Notes: a model not told the origin generated them from the letters alone. A DNA stretch of 45,973 bases from RGIG3994 sp964461635 (GCA_964461635.1 CAYWVC010000004.1:1-45973), one strand, 5' to 3'; shown: positions 8,079 to 17,901, numbered from the stretch's first letter. Made by a program: numbers and translations.

Positions 8079-9512
8079 ATGAAAAGAGTGCTTTCCGTCA
8101 TTGCCCTGTTGCTTGCGTCGATCATTCTGCTCTGCGCGTGCAACGTAACGACACCGCCGCAGGATACCGGCGCCCCCACGGGCAGTGATTCTTCATCCGA
8201 CAACACCGTTACGCCTTCAACAGGCGACGAAAATACACCCCCGGACGGACTTGTAACCGTCGTTGACAACAGCCGATCCGATTATAAGATAGTCAGGTCC
8301 GACTCGGCGTCAACGGTTATAAAGGATTCCTTAAATGAGTTGCGCGAAAGCTTCAAGTCGGTATTCGCGGTTGACACAACCAAGCAGTTGCTCCCCGCCA
8401 ACGATTGGACTGACAAACTCGGTGACGACGGATGCGTAAGGAACGATGACCGCGAGATACTTATCGGCAGTACCAACCGATACGAGACGAAGTACGTTCT
8501 CGATCAACTCACCACGGGTGAATACGCCGTAGCTCTCGTGGGCAGCAAGGTCGTTATCGTCGGCACCAACGACTACCTTTCCACCCTCGCAGTCTCACTC
8601 TTCATTGAAAAATATCTCGTCAACGACGGAAGCAACACCCTGAAGATAGCCGACGGCACGTTTGCAAAGGGTAAATCGGACGTCAGCACCATAGGCGATA
8701 CCGATGCCACCGTGCGCATTATGACCTACAATATTCTGAACACTTCGGGCCTTGACACTCGCGCGGCATACATAATCAACTCTGTAACCACTTACTCCCC
8801 CGGCATCGTATGCTTCCAGGAATGTGCCAACGGAAACTACGGAAAGGTGATTGCCAAGCTTAAAGAATACAACTACAAATCCGCGCACGACACACACGAG
8901 GGCACGACGACAAAGGTATACACCCCGATCGTATACCGCACCGACCTGTACCGTCTCGTTGAATCCGGGCAGGAATGGCTTGAAAAGAGATATACGAAAA
9001 CAAACACAAAGTGCATTGCCTGGGCAGTGTTTGAGGAGATAGCCTCCGGCAAGCAATTTGCCGTAATAAACATACACGTTTCGCTGTGGTCGCGCAACTA
9101 CGATCTGCCCGACGGCAAGACGCACGAAGATATGTTTGCGGAAGCGGCTCAATGGAAGGTCGACAATATGAACCAGATGAATGCGTGTATGAACACCATT
9201 CTTGAAAAATATCCGGACATTCCCTGCCTTTGGACCGGCGACTTTAACTTTGACTTAAACAACAAGGCTTACGCCGCGGTTATGAGCTTCGGAATGAAGG
9301 ACGCCGAATTCACGGCGACGGAAAGCCGCACGACGGGAATGCGCAGCTTCCACAATGCCGCAGGTCAAGCTCCGACTGCGGGAAACTCCATCGACCATAT
9401 TTTCGGAAATAAATACATTACCTTCCGCAATCATAAGATATGTATGACCGAAAGTGACATTTTGGGATCCGACCATTGCCCCGTCTACGCCGACGTAAAG
9501 CTCGGCAACTGA
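8079..9512 (+). CDS. Endonuclease/exonuclease/phosphatase-family lipoprotein
   Basis: A 477-residue secreted lipoprotein. Residues 1-20 form a signal peptide ending in a lipobox with Cys21 (LLCAC), followed by a Ser/Thr/Asp/Pro-rich linker to about residue 65. The middle part (about 65-200) contains REILIGSTNR and looks like a separate alpha/beta domain. From about 210 the EEP fold is clear: MTYNILN, FQECANG (metal Glu), WTGDFNFD (Asp/Asn), SIDHIFG and SDHCPVYAD (catalytic Asp-His). EEP enzymes cut phosphodiester or phosphoester bonds in nucleic acids, sphingomyelin or inositol phosphates; the extracytoplasmic location favours nutrient scavenging. AAAGGAG stands seven bases before the ATG. 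Confidence 0.9.
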   Translation: MKRVLSVIALLLASIILLCACNVTTPPQDTGAPTGSDSSSDNTVTPSTGDENTPPDGLVTVVDNSRSDYKIVRSDSASTVIKDSLNELRESFKSVFAVDTTKQLLPANDWTDKLGDDGCVRNDDREILIGSTNRYETKYVLDQLTTGEYAVALVGSKVVIVGTNDYLSTLAVSLFIEKYLVNDGSNTLKIADGTFAKGKSDVSTIGDTDATVRIMTYNILNTSGLDTRAAYIINSVTTYSPGIVCFQECANGNYGKVIAKLKEYNYKSAHDTHEGTTTKVYTPIVYRTDLYRLVESGQEWLEKRYTKTNTKCIAWAVFEEIASGKQFAVINIHVSLWSRNYDLPDGKTHEDMFAEAAQWKVDNMNQMNACMNTILEKYPDIPCLWTGDFNFDLNNKAYAAVMSFGMKDAEFTATESRTTGMRSFHNAAGQAPTAGNSIDHIFGNKYITFRNHKICMTESDILGSDHCPVYADVKLGN

Positions 9513-9590
9513 CAGAAGGTCCAAAATCGAATAACAAATAAACTTGCCCACTCATATATTGGAATCAGAAATGCTTCCGGAGGTAAATAT

Positions 9591-10628
9591 ATGAGTGGGC
9601 ATACTTTCGCCAAAAAATACTTTTGTGCGGTCAACAGCGGAAAGGGATTTATGAGCTTTTACAACGATCTGATACGCAAAGCCGAGAGAATATTTATAAT
9701 AAAAGGCGGCCCCGGCACCGGCAAAAGCCGCTTTATGCACGAGGTCGCGTCGGCTGCAGAGCGTTGCGGGAAAACCGTGGATTACTATTACTGTTCCTCC
9801 GACAGTTCGTCACTCGACGCAATAATGACGGACGGTAAAACGCTTTTTCTCGACGGCACTTTCCCCCATTCGGTGGACACCGCCGCCCCGGGCGTTCGGG
9901 ATAACATTATAGACCTCGGCAGCTTTTGGGACGTGGCGGCACTGATAGGTCAGCGCAAGCGTATCGCCGATCTAAACCGAAAGAAATCATCCTGCTTTTG
10001 CCGTGCCTACGGCTATCTTTCAGCCGCCGCGGAAGCGGCAACGGTCGCCGATTCCATAACCGAGAGCTTCGTCATATCCGAAAAGCTCAGGCGCGCGGCG
10101 GCACGTGAGCTCTCCGCAATACCGGACGGCGAAGGTTTCGCTGTATCAAAGGTCGCACTGAGCTCGTTCGGAATGAACGGTTCCGTGACCCTCGACACCT
10201 TTGAACGCGTTGCCGCAAGATACGTCGGCATCGCAGACTTTAAGGGCACGGCGCATATATTTACTCAGGAGCTTTTAACTCTTGCCGAGAAAAAGCGGCT
10301 GAAGGTCACCGTCGCAGTGGATCCGCTGATACCCGAAAGGACGGAGGCGATCCTGATCGAGGGTCACGGTCTTGCCTTCGAAATCGGCGGTCACGGCGAA
10401 AAATGCATCAATATGAAGCGATTTATCGACCCCGTCGCCTGCCGCATCTGCCGCAACGAATACAAGCTCGCCGACACCCTCAGGGGCGCACTGACCGATG
10501 CCGCGCTCGCATCGCTCCAAGCCGCTTCGACCTATCATTTTGCCCTTGAAAAAATTTACGGCGAAGCTATGGACTTCGCCGCAAAAGAAGAATATACCAA
10601 TAATTTTATTTCCGAGTTATTCGGCTGA
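9591..10628 (+). CDS. P-loop ATPase of the PRK06851 family
   Basis: A 345-residue cytoplasmic nucleotide-binding protein. Walker A is GGPGTGKS at residues 39-46. The following segment with YYYCSSDSSSLDA and LFLDGTFPH matches the PRK06851 family, common in spore-forming Bacillota. The family's cellular role is not established. GGAGG stands seven bases before the ATG. It is convergent with the ABC exporter gene and the two coding regions overlap by 12 bases at their stops, so no terminator fits between them. Confidence 0.82.
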   Translation: MSGHTFAKKYFCAVNSGKGFMSFYNDLIRKAERIFIIKGGPGTGKSRFMHEVASAAERCGKTVDYYYCSSDSSSLDAIMTDGKTLFLDGTFPHSVDTAAPGVRDNIIDLGSFWDVAALIGQRKRIADLNRKKSSCFCRAYGYLSAAAEAATVADSITESFVISEKLRRAAARELSAIPDGEGFAVSKVALSSFGMNGSVTLDTFERVAARYVGIADFKGTAHIFTQELLTLAEKKRLKVTVAVDPLIPERTEAILIEGHGLAFEIGGHGEKCINMKRFIDPVACRICRNEYKLADTLRGALTDAALASLQAASTYHFALEKIYGEAMDFAAKEEYTNNFISELFG

Positions 10629-12374
10629 CGCGGCACGCCCGCTGTTCCACAGCATCGAGTAGAAGCCGTTCGCCGCCAAAAGCTCACCGTGAGTACCGCG
10701 CTCAATGATCTTTCCTGCCTTCATAACGAGTATCAGATCGGAATCAAGCACGGTAGACAGTCGGTGTGCCACGACGAAGCTGGTCCTGCCCTGCGTCATT
10801 CGGTCAAAGCACTGCTTTATCTTTATCTCCGTGCGGGTATCTATTGACGACGTTGCCTCGTCAAGTATCAGCATCGGGGGATCGGTAAGCATAACCCGGG
10901 CAATACAGATAAGCTGACGCTCGCCCTCCGAAAGCATACCCGCCGTCCCCACCTCGGTATCATATCCGTTCGGCAGGCGCTCGATGAATTTGTCGGCGCG
11001 TGCGTTCTTAGCGGCGGCGCGTATCTCTTCATCCGTCGCGTCGGGCTTGCCCATCGCGATGTTTTCGCGCACCGTACCCGGCATAAGCCAAGTTTCTTGC
11101 AGAACCATACCGTACGCCTCGCGCAAGGAATGACGTGTCACGCCCGAGATCGCCTGACCGTCCACCGATACCGTGCCCGAATCGACGTCGTAAAATCTCA
11201 TCAAAAGGTTAATCAGCGTGGTCTTGCCACATCCGGTGGGACCCACTATCGCCACCTTCATTCCCGGCTTGATGTCAAGATCAAGCCCCTCGATAAGCTT
11301 TTGATCCTTCGAATATGAAAAGCTCACGTTATCAAGGCGGACCGCGCCCTCGGGACGTTCAAGCACACCGGCGGCATCGGGCGATTCCGGTGTTGCGTCT
11401 ATGACCTCAAAGATCCTTTCCGCCGCCGCCATAGCCCCCTGGAGCTCGGTGATAACGCCCGATATCTCGTTAAAGGGCTTCGTATACTGATTGGCGTACG
11501 AAAGCATACGCGTCAGCATACCGGCGGTAAATGCCGGATTGCTTATCGCGGTGACCGCCCCGACAGCGGCTACTACGGCATACACTATGCTGTTGACAAA
11601 GCGGGTGACGGGATTGGTCAGGGACGACCAGAACACCGCCTTCAGCGATACCCGCTTCAATCTACCGTTAAGCTCGTCAAACTCCTCCTGCGTACGCTCG
11701 CGCCGCGAGTACGCCTGCACCGTTTTCTGCCCCGATATCATCTCGTTTGTGAAGGCAGTCTGCTCACCGCGCAGCTTTGCTTGCTCACGGAAGAAGCCGT
11801 AAGATTTCTTGGCAACAAGCCGTGCCGCAACCAATGAGAGCGGCGTAACCACCACTACCGCAAGTGCGATCCATGGGGAGGATCCGAACATAAGCACAAG
11901 AGTCCCCACTATCGTAATGATCCCGGTAAAGAATTGTGTAAAGCCGGTCAGCAAGCCGTCACCCACCTGCTCGGCATCCGCGGTCACACGGCTCACAATA
12001 TCACCGGAGGGTATACTGTCAAGGTAAGAAAACGGCAAATGCTGCAGCCTTTCAAACGCCATACGTCGCATATCGGCGACCGTTCCGTAGGTTATGCGGT
12101 TATTCAGGAGGCTCATAAGATACTGCGACACACCGGCGACGAGCGCGGCAACTGCGATCTTCAAAAGGCAGGCATTCACGGCGGTAAAATCTACGGTTCC
12201 CTGCCCGACGGCAAGGTCGATAACGTCGCCGACGAAAACGGGGATGAGCAAGGTTGATATAACGTACAGCAAGGCACAAAGGAGCGTACCGACTATAAGC
12301 GGGCTCCTTTTTTTGATAACCTTCATTACTTTGCCGAGAGCCTTGAGGCTCGTTCTGTTATAGGTCTTACTCAC
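10617..12374 (-). CDS. ABC exporter half-transporter, catalytically competent partner
   Basis: A 585-residue half-exporter: six-helix membrane domain (about 20-320) then an ATPase domain. Walker A GPTGCGKT (378-385), Q-loop Gln426, Walker B with catalytic Glu506 in LILDEATSS, and H-loop His537 are all intact. The signature is LSEGE (481-485) instead of LSGGQ. With the coupled partner upstream, this is the arrangement of heterodimeric multidrug or peptide exporters such as TM287/288 and LmrCD. The start overlaps the partner's stop by four bases (ATGA). The substrate is unknown. Confidence 0.94.
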   Translation of the reverse strand: MSKTYNRTSLKALGKVMKVIKKRSPLIVGTLLCALLYVISTLLIPVFVGDVIDLAVGQGTVDFTAVNACLLKIAVAALVAGVSQYLMSLLNNRITYGTVADMRRMAFERLQHLPFSYLDSIPSGDIVSRVTADAEQVGDGLLTGFTQFFTGIITIVGTLVLMFGSSPWIALAVVVVTPLSLVAARLVAKKSYGFFREQAKLRGEQTAFTNEMISGQKTVQAYSRRERTQEEFDELNGRLKRVSLKAVFWSSLTNPVTRFVNSIVYAVVAAVGAVTAISNPAFTAGMLTRMLSYANQYTKPFNEISGVITELQGAMAAAERIFEVIDATPESPDAAGVLERPEGAVRLDNVSFSYSKDQKLIEGLDLDIKPGMKVAIVGPTGCGKTTLINLLMRFYDVDSGTVSVDGQAISGVTRHSLREAYGMVLQETWLMPGTVRENIAMGKPDATDEEIRAAAKNARADKFIERLPNGYDTEVGTAGMLSEGERQLICIARVMLTDPPMLILDEATSSIDTRTEIKIKQCFDRMTQGRTSFVVAHRLSTVLDSDLILVMKAGKIIERGTHGELLAANGFYSMLWNSGRAASAE

Positions 12375-14110
12375 AGTGCCTCGCCTCCCTTCTGCGAATC
12401 GCAGATCTCACGGTATACCTCGCAATTTTGATAGAGCTCACCGTGCTTGCCCACGCCGACGGCGTGACCGCCGTCAAGCACGACGATCCGGTCGCAATCG
12501 GAAACGCTCTCCACGCGTTGAGATACTATAAACACCGCGGGCGAGTAGTCAAGCTCACGTACCGCACGGCGCAGAGCAGTCTCGGTCGCGCGGTCAAGTG
12601 CCGAGGAGCTGTCGTCGAGCACGAGTACCTCGGGTCTGCGGACAAGGGCTCGCGCCACGTTAAGCCGCTGACGCTGTCCGCCCGAGAGGTTTCTGCCCCC
12701 CTGCTCTATCATAAATCCCAAACCGCCCTCTTTTTCGTCAACTATACTGCCGATCTGCGCTTGCTTGAGCGCGGCGTTGATCTCTTCGTCAGTGGCGTCG
12801 GGTGCCCCCCATCTCATATTGTCGCGCAAGGTTCCGCGGAAAAGCGTCGCGTGCTGTGAAACGTATCCGATATGCTTTCTCAGCTCATCGGGATCGTATT
12901 CGCGAACGTCATGACCGTAGAATTCAACGCTCCCGGAGCTCACGTCGTAAAAGCGCGGTATCAATCCGACGAGCGAGGTCTTGCCCGATCCGGTACCGCC
13001 TATAATGCCGATACGCTCACCGCCGTTTACCGAAAGATCTATCCCCTCAAGCACCGTGCCCGACGAGCCCGGATAGGACATCGAAACACCATTGAACGTC
13101 ACGATCGGAGCCCCCGCCACGGGAACTGCCGCCCCCTCGGATGCGGGCATCTCGGGCTCCTCGCCCACTACGGCGGAAATACGGCTGAGACAGGCAAGCG
13201 AACGCGTGATCGTTATAACGAGGTTGGCAAATTTGATCAGCTCCACAAGGATCTGTGTCAGATAATTGTAAAGAGCTATCAGCTTGCCGTTTGTCAGCAC
13301 ACCGTCGTTTACCGCGTGGCTTCCCCGCGAAAGCATCAGTATAACGGCAAGATTAACGATAACGTAGGTCAGCGGATTCAGCAATCCCGATATCCTGCCG
13401 GCTAAGAGCTGAAGATGCTTCAAGCGATCGTTGCGCTTAACGAACTCGCCGTTTCTTTGGTCCTCAAGACGAAAGGCACGTATGACTCGCTCGCCCTCAA
13501 GGTCGGAGCGAAGCATCCCCGTCACACCGTCAAGACCCGACTGTGCCTTGCGATAAAGCGGAATACCCGCCAAAAGTATGGCGGTAACGACGGCTGCAAG
13601 CACGGGAATAACTATAACGAACGCCATAGTCGTCGACGGAGAGGATGCGCCGACGATCAGCGCACCGACAAGCGCTCCCAGCACGACGAAGGGCGAGCGC
13701 AACAGCAGCCGAAGCGTAAGGTTGACCCCGGTCTGGACCTGATTAACGTCACTCGTCATACGGGTAATAAGAGTTCCCGTGCCGGCTCGGTCTAACTGAG
13801 AAAAGGACAGCCCCTGTATTCTTGAAAACAGCAGGGAGCGGATGTCCCCCGCAAAGCCGCACGCCGCCTTAGCCGAGAAATACTGCGCCGTCAGCGAAAA
13901 GGCAAGCCCCACCAACCCGATGATAACGAGCAAGCCGCACATCTTCAGCGAATAGGCTTTTCCCGCTTCCCCGCGCGCGATACCGTTATCAACTATAAGC
14001 GAAACGATATACGGCACGGTAAGCTCAAGTATCGCTTCAAAGAGTTTGAAGAGCGGAGCAATAACTGCCTCCACCCTGTAATTTTTCATATACTTTAAAA
14101 GTCTTTTCAT
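12371..14110 (-). CDS. ABC exporter half-transporter, degenerate-site partner
   Basis: A 579-residue half-exporter with an N-terminal six-helix domain and a C-terminal ATPase. Walker A GGTGSGKT (371-378), Gln419 and the canonical signature LSGGQ (475-479) are intact. However, the catalytic Glu after Walker B is Asp500 (LVLDDSSSA) and the H-loop His is Gln531 (VSQRV). Its LSGGQ would complete the active site made by the partner's Walker motifs, while its own Walker motifs pair with the partner's LSEGE in the degenerate site. GAGG stands four bases before the ATG. Encoded first in a two-gene operon after ftsK. Confidence 0.94.
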   Translation of the reverse strand: MKRLLKYMKNYRVEAVIAPLFKLFEAILELTVPYIVSLIVDNGIARGEAGKAYSLKMCGLLVIIGLVGLAFSLTAQYFSAKAACGFAGDIRSLLFSRIQGLSFSQLDRAGTGTLITRMTSDVNQVQTGVNLTLRLLLRSPFVVLGALVGALIVGASSPSTTMAFVIVIPVLAAVVTAILLAGIPLYRKAQSGLDGVTGMLRSDLEGERVIRAFRLEDQRNGEFVKRNDRLKHLQLLAGRISGLLNPLTYVIVNLAVILMLSRGSHAVNDGVLTNGKLIALYNYLTQILVELIKFANLVITITRSLACLSRISAVVGEEPEMPASEGAAVPVAGAPIVTFNGVSMSYPGSSGTVLEGIDLSVNGGERIGIIGGTGSGKTSLVGLIPRFYDVSSGSVEFYGHDVREYDPDELRKHIGYVSQHATLFRGTLRDNMRWGAPDATDEEINAALKQAQIGSIVDEKEGGLGFMIEQGGRNLSGGQRQRLNVARALVRRPEVLVLDDSSSALDRATETALRRAVRELDYSPAVFIVSQRVESVSDCDRIVVLDGGHAVGVGKHGELYQNCEVYREICDSQKGGEAL

Positions 14111-14141
14111 AATACCTCACATAAAGATCAAGCAAAACGAT

Positions 14142-14174
14142 TGCGGAAAACGGGTCGTACGTCCGTTTTCCGCA
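14142..14174 (-). terminator. Terminator hairpin after ftsK
   Basis: Twelve-bp stem (14142-14153 with 14163-14174) with a nine-base loop, between the ftsK stop at 14189 and the ABC exporter start; read leftward it is followed by a short T-containing stretch. Confidence 0.6.
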
Positions 14175-14188
14175 CAACTGCCGAACGG

Positions 14189-16948
14189 TCATTCGCCGTC
14201 GGCGTTTATATCGTTATTGACTACCTTTTCGTAAAATTCCTGCTTGGTTATAAGTATCCGACGCGGCTTATTACCGTCCGCTTCACTGACGTAACCCTTT
14301 TCAAACATCATATCAATGATCTTCGCCGCCTTACCGTAGCCTATCGACAGCTTGCGCTGAAGCAGAGACGTGGATATCTTGCCCTCGTTTATGGCGATCT
14401 CCACCGCCTGACGGAACTTCACGTCCTCGCCGTCCCCGTTCATATCGGCGGCATCAAGGGCGGCACCGCCCACCTTCTTCTCGCCGACGTTAGCCGCGGC
14501 AGCCTCCATGCTGTCCATAAACGCACTGTTATATTCAACCGGTGCGTTGTGCTCCTTGATGTAATCGACAACGTCGGAGACCTCCTTGTCCTCAAGGAAG
14601 GCGCCCTGCACCCTCATAGGCTTGGAAAGTCCGACGGGCGAGAACAGCATATCACCGTGACCTATAAGCTTTTCAGCCCCGGATATGTCTATGATGGTAC
14701 GCGAGTCAACCTGCGATTTTACCGTGCAGGCGATACGCGACGGCACGTTCGCCTTGATAAGACCCGTAATAACGTCAACCGAAGGACGCTGGGTACCTAT
14801 GATCAAATGGATACCGACGGCACGTGCCTTTTGAGCGATACGCGTGATAAATTGCTCGACGTCGTTCTTCGCCATCATCATAAGATCGGCAAGCTCGTCG
14901 ATAACTATGATCAGCTTGGGAAGATATTCGCGGTCGGGATCCTTTGCGATCATCTTATTGTAGGCGTCTATCTCCCTCACCCCAACGTCCTCTATGAGCG
15001 TATAACGGCGCTCCATCTCGGCAACCGCCGAAGCAAGCGCGCCCGCCGCCTTTCTCGGATCGCTGATTATCGGACAATACAGGTGCGGAATGTGCTGATA
15101 GATACTGAATTCGACCTTCTTCGGGTCGATCATTATCAGCTTAACGGCATCGGGGGAGTTCCGGTAAAGCAGACTGCACACGATACAGTTGATGCATACG
15201 GACTTACCGGATCCGGTCGTGCCCGCAATTATCATATGCGGCATCTTCTTGATATCGAAATAAATATTCTTGCCGGCAACGTCCTGCCCGAGCGCAACCG
15301 TCAACGGAGACGACGCATTCCGGAAATAATCGGTATCGACAAGCGTGCGAAGGTGAACTATCGCCTGAACCGCGTTCGGCACCTCAACGCCGACTGCGGG
15401 CTTATTCGGAATAGGTGCCTCGATACGCACTCCGACGGTCGCAAGGTTCATAGCAATATCATCCACGAGGTTTGCGATGGTCCGAACGCGCACGCCCGCC
15501 TCGGGCACGACCTCATACCTCGTTATCGTCGGACCGATCGAATATCCGATATCCTTGACCCTTATATCAAAGCTCTCAAGTGTCTCACGCAGCTTTTTCT
15601 TTGTCGCCGCGATAGATTCGGACAGATCCGCCTTCGACACGGTATCCTCCAGCAAAAGACTTATCGGAGGCGGGTTGTACGGCGGCTTGACGGGTGCCGT
15701 ATCGTTTGCGTTCTCCCCTTCTCCGTCTTCCGTTGTTGCCCCGGCAGATACGTCAAAGAAGGAGTCGTCCTCGTCATCCGCCATTACCTGCCCGGCGGCA
15801 AGGCGTTCTTCATCTGCCGACGCTGTCTCGGACGAGTCGGCGGCAGTTTCGGAATTAAAAACGTCGTCAAGCTTGAAGCTCTCGGGATTATCCTCAACGG
15901 GGGGAGCAACGCCGTCGGCATCGGGGGTAACCGCGGCGGCATCTTCCCCGTCGATCATAACCGCGCCCTCCTCGGGCTGTGCGTCAACTGCCGTATCGGC
16001 CGCACCGTCACCGACGTCATCTTTGCGCCGTTTTCTGAGGGATATCTTGACGCGTGCAGGGCGTTCTTCCTCGAATCGGTCCGTATCGAAAGGAACGTCG
16101 TCATCCTCTTCCTCGGCGCGGGCGGCTTCGGCTTCGGCTTCGGCTTCAGCCTCAGCCTCACGGCGCATACGCTGCGCCTCACGGCGGCGTTCACGCGAAA
16201 GCTTGACCCTTGCACGCACCATATTGATAACGTAGTTCGGTGTAAGTCCGCAAAGGAATACCGCAAGGATCACGAGAGTGGGAATTATAATCAAGAAAGA
16301 TCCGAGAGGCTTAAGTCCGATATAGCAAAGCCAACCGAGCGAGCCGCCTATCACGCCGCCCCCCGCCGCAACGCTTACGCCGTGCGACCAAAAGAGCTGT
16401 GCAAATCCGGGAAATTCCGTAACGCCGCAATTCCCCTCGTAAACCACCTCACAAAGCGCAGAGCAAAGAATCAATGCGCAACCGCACATAATAAACGCCC
16501 CGCAAAGGCTCAGATTAAGTTTTTTAGTGATAGCGATCTTTCGATCCACAAGCTTTTTCCAAAGGATCCCGAAGTAGACCGCCGCCGGCACGGTAAGGTA
16601 TGCGCCGACGCCGAAAAGCCCCGTTAAAACGCGGTATATCGCTTCACCTGCCGCGCCGAGTATGTTTCGGTCATTCCCCGCCAATCCGAAAAGATCGCGA
16701 GTGACGAAGCATATGAGCAAGAACAGCGCAAAAATATACCACACGAAAGGTATTATCTGATGCACGATGCGCTCGGACGGAGCAACGTATGCGCTTTTCT
16801 TCGATACTGCCGACTTCTTTTTGGCAGTCGATCCGCCTTTCTTCGACCCGCCCGATGCGGGAAGGCTCTTTTTTCCGGATGTCGATCCCGATGAGCGCTC
16901 GGTGACCGTTATTTTCTTTTTTGATTTTTCTTTATTACCGTCTGCCAT
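14189..16948 (-). CDS. ftsK: DNA translocase FtsK/SpoIIIE
   Basis: A 919-residue membrane-anchored DNA pump that clears chromosome ends at division or moves DNA into the forespore. Residues 1-60 are Lys/Ser-rich; about 60-235 hold four membrane segments. An acidic linker follows (about 250-425) with an Ala-Glu repeat at 265-276. The motor has Walker A TTGSGKS (577-583) and Walker B LIIVIDELAD (about 679-688). The C-terminal winged-helix gamma domain (about 843-900, LSIGYGKAAKIIDMM) reads oriented DNA sequences. Sequence alone does not separate FtsK from SpoIIIE. Its leader carries a 9-bp hairpin just before the ribosome site AAAGAGG. Confidence 0.96.
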   Translation of the reverse strand: MADGNKEKSKKKITVTERSSGSTSGKKSLPASGGSKKGGSTAKKKSAVSKKSAYVAPSERIVHQIIPFVWYIFALFLLICFVTRDLFGLAGNDRNILGAAGEAIYRVLTGLFGVGAYLTVPAAVYFGILWKKLVDRKIAITKKLNLSLCGAFIMCGCALILCSALCEVVYEGNCGVTEFPGFAQLFWSHGVSVAAGGGVIGGSLGWLCYIGLKPLGSFLIIIPTLVILAVFLCGLTPNYVINMVRARVKLSRERRREAQRMRREAEAEAEAEAEAARAEEEDDDVPFDTDRFEEERPARVKISLRKRRKDDVGDGAADTAVDAQPEEGAVMIDGEDAAAVTPDADGVAPPVEDNPESFKLDDVFNSETAADSSETASADEERLAAGQVMADDEDDSFFDVSAGATTEDGEGENANDTAPVKPPYNPPPISLLLEDTVSKADLSESIAATKKKLRETLESFDIRVKDIGYSIGPTITRYEVVPEAGVRVRTIANLVDDIAMNLATVGVRIEAPIPNKPAVGVEVPNAVQAIVHLRTLVDTDYFRNASSPLTVALGQDVAGKNIYFDIKKMPHMIIAGTTGSGKSVCINCIVCSLLYRNSPDAVKLIMIDPKKVEFSIYQHIPHLYCPIISDPRKAAGALASAVAEMERRYTLIEDVGVREIDAYNKMIAKDPDREYLPKLIIVIDELADLMMMAKNDVEQFITRIAQKARAVGIHLIIGTQRPSVDVITGLIKANVPSRIACTVKSQVDSRTIIDISGAEKLIGHGDMLFSPVGLSKPMRVQGAFLEDKEVSDVVDYIKEHNAPVEYNSAFMDSMEAAAANVGEKKVGGAALDAADMNGDGEDVKFRQAVEIAINEGKISTSLLQRKLSIGYGKAAKIIDMMFEKGYVSEADGNKPRRILITKQEFYEKVVNNDINADGE
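16124..16159 (-). repeat. Hexamer repeat encoding the Ala-Glu tract of FtsK
   Basis: About six tandem hexamers (GAGGCT/GAAGCC on the coding strand) encode alternating Glu-Ala in the flexible linker. Such in-frame hexamers can change number by slippage without breaking the frame. Confidence 0.7.
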
Positions 16949-16961
16949 TTATAACCTCTTT

Positions 16962-16983
16962 CGGCTTCAAAAGCTTGAAGCCG
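16962..16983 (-). promoter_or_regulatory. Leader hairpin of ftsK
   Basis: Perfect 9-bp palindrome (16962-16970 with 16975-16983, loop aagc) in the 5' untranslated region, ending a few bases before the AAAGAGG ribosome site. It could protect the transcript or modulate ribosome access. Confidence 0.5.
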
Positions 16984-17008
16984 TCTTAATTTACGTAATA
17001 TATATTAA

Positions 17009-17037
17009 ATTATATCATATACCCGTTTTTTTTTCAA
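17009..17037 (-). promoter_or_regulatory. Predicted promoter of ftsK
   Basis: Read leftward: -35 TTGAAA (17037-17032) within an A-tract, 17-base spacer, -10 TATAAT (17014-17009). Confidence 0.65.
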
Positions 17038-17116
17038 TAGTCCCGGGGACAATTACATATTTTAATTTTTTCGGATAAAAATAATTGTATCTCACATCAA
17101 AGGACGGATAAGGTCT

Positions 17117-17509
17117 ATGAAATCTCTGATCGCCAACGATCGTACCCGCTCGGCGTTAAAATTGGTTTTGATAGGAGCCTGTGCCGGATTTATCAACGGG
17201 CTTCTCGGCTCGGGCGGCGGGATCCTCGTCGTATTCGGTATGACTCCGCTGATCGCAGATGCCGACGGGAAGCGCGACGTGTTTGCAAATGCGCTGGCGG
17301 TTATGATCCCGATATCATTGGTGTCGGCGATCACCTACGCCTCCGCCGGACGGATCGATATCGGCGAATTCGGCATATACGTTCTCCCCGCCGCGATCGG
17401 AGGGATAATCGGCGCAATACTGCTTGACAAGCTCAAGGTCGGATTTCTGCGTCGGCTGTTTGCGATACTCGTGATCTGGTCGGGCATATACCTTATAACG
17501 AGGGTCTGA
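17117..17509 (+). CDS. TauE/SafE-family half transporter, N-terminal half
   Basis: A 130-residue membrane protein with about four hydrophobic helices and the TSUP glycine motif GLLGSGGGIL near residue 30. Full TauE/SafE (DUF81) permeases have two such repeats in one chain of about 250 residues; here each repeat has its own gene and the next gene supplies the other. They probably assemble as a heterodimer exporting an organosulfur or small anion, though the substrate is unknown. The ATG at 17117 is preceded by the AAAGGACGG and AAGG stretches at 17099-17115. Confidence 0.85.
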   Translation: MKSLIANDRTRSALKLVLIGACAGFINGLLGSGGGILVVFGMTPLIADADGKRDVFANALAVMIPISLVSAITYASAGRIDIGEFGIYVLPAAIGGIIGAILLDKLKVGFLRRLFAILVIWSGIYLITRV

Positions 17510-17511
17510 CA

Positions 17512-17901
17512 GTGAATACGGTAAATATTATCGCCGCGATCGCGATAGCGGTGCTTTCGGGTATGGGAATCGGAAGCGGCGGGCTCTTCTCGATATGGCT
17601 TACCGCCGTCGCCGGAATGCCGCAGCTCGCGGCACAGGGGATGAACCTTCTTTTCTTTATGTTTTCGGGCGGAGCCTCAATGCTCCTCCACCTTTCACGG
17701 CGCAAGATATATTGGAGGGCGGTCCTGCTGCTCTCTTCTACGGGAATCCTCGGAACGGTCGTGGGGAGCGTTGTCGCGGGGCTGTTGCCCGTCAAGCTGA
17801 TACGGGTGGCATTCGGTATGATGCTTATCGGCTCCGGTATAGCGGTGACCGTCGGGGACAGGCGCAAGAAAAAGAACGCCGAAAACGAAAGCGGGCAGTG
17901 A
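17512..17901 (+). CDS. TauE/SafE-family half transporter, C-terminal half
   Basis: A 129-residue partner of the preceding protein, again with about four hydrophobic helices and the glycine motif GMGIGSGGLF near residue 20. It starts with GTG two bases after the previous stop, with GAGGG seven bases before the GTG, which supports that start. A Lys/Arg/Glu-rich tail follows the last helix. The stop codon lies inside a terminator stem shared with the convergent sigma gene. Confidence 0.83.
   Translation: MNTVNIIAAIAIAVLSGMGIGSGGLFSIWLTAVAGMPQLAAQGMNLLFFMFSGGASMLLHLSRRKIYWRAVLLLSSTGILGTVVGSVVAGLLPVKLIRVAFGMMLIGSGIAVTVGDRRKKKNAENESGQ

Noticed and set aside
14141..16627. An 828-codon open frame on the + strand opposite ftsK
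   Set aside because: It is the antisense of a certain gene; low stop density comes from GC-rich codons. The translation has no family resemblance and no ribosome site.
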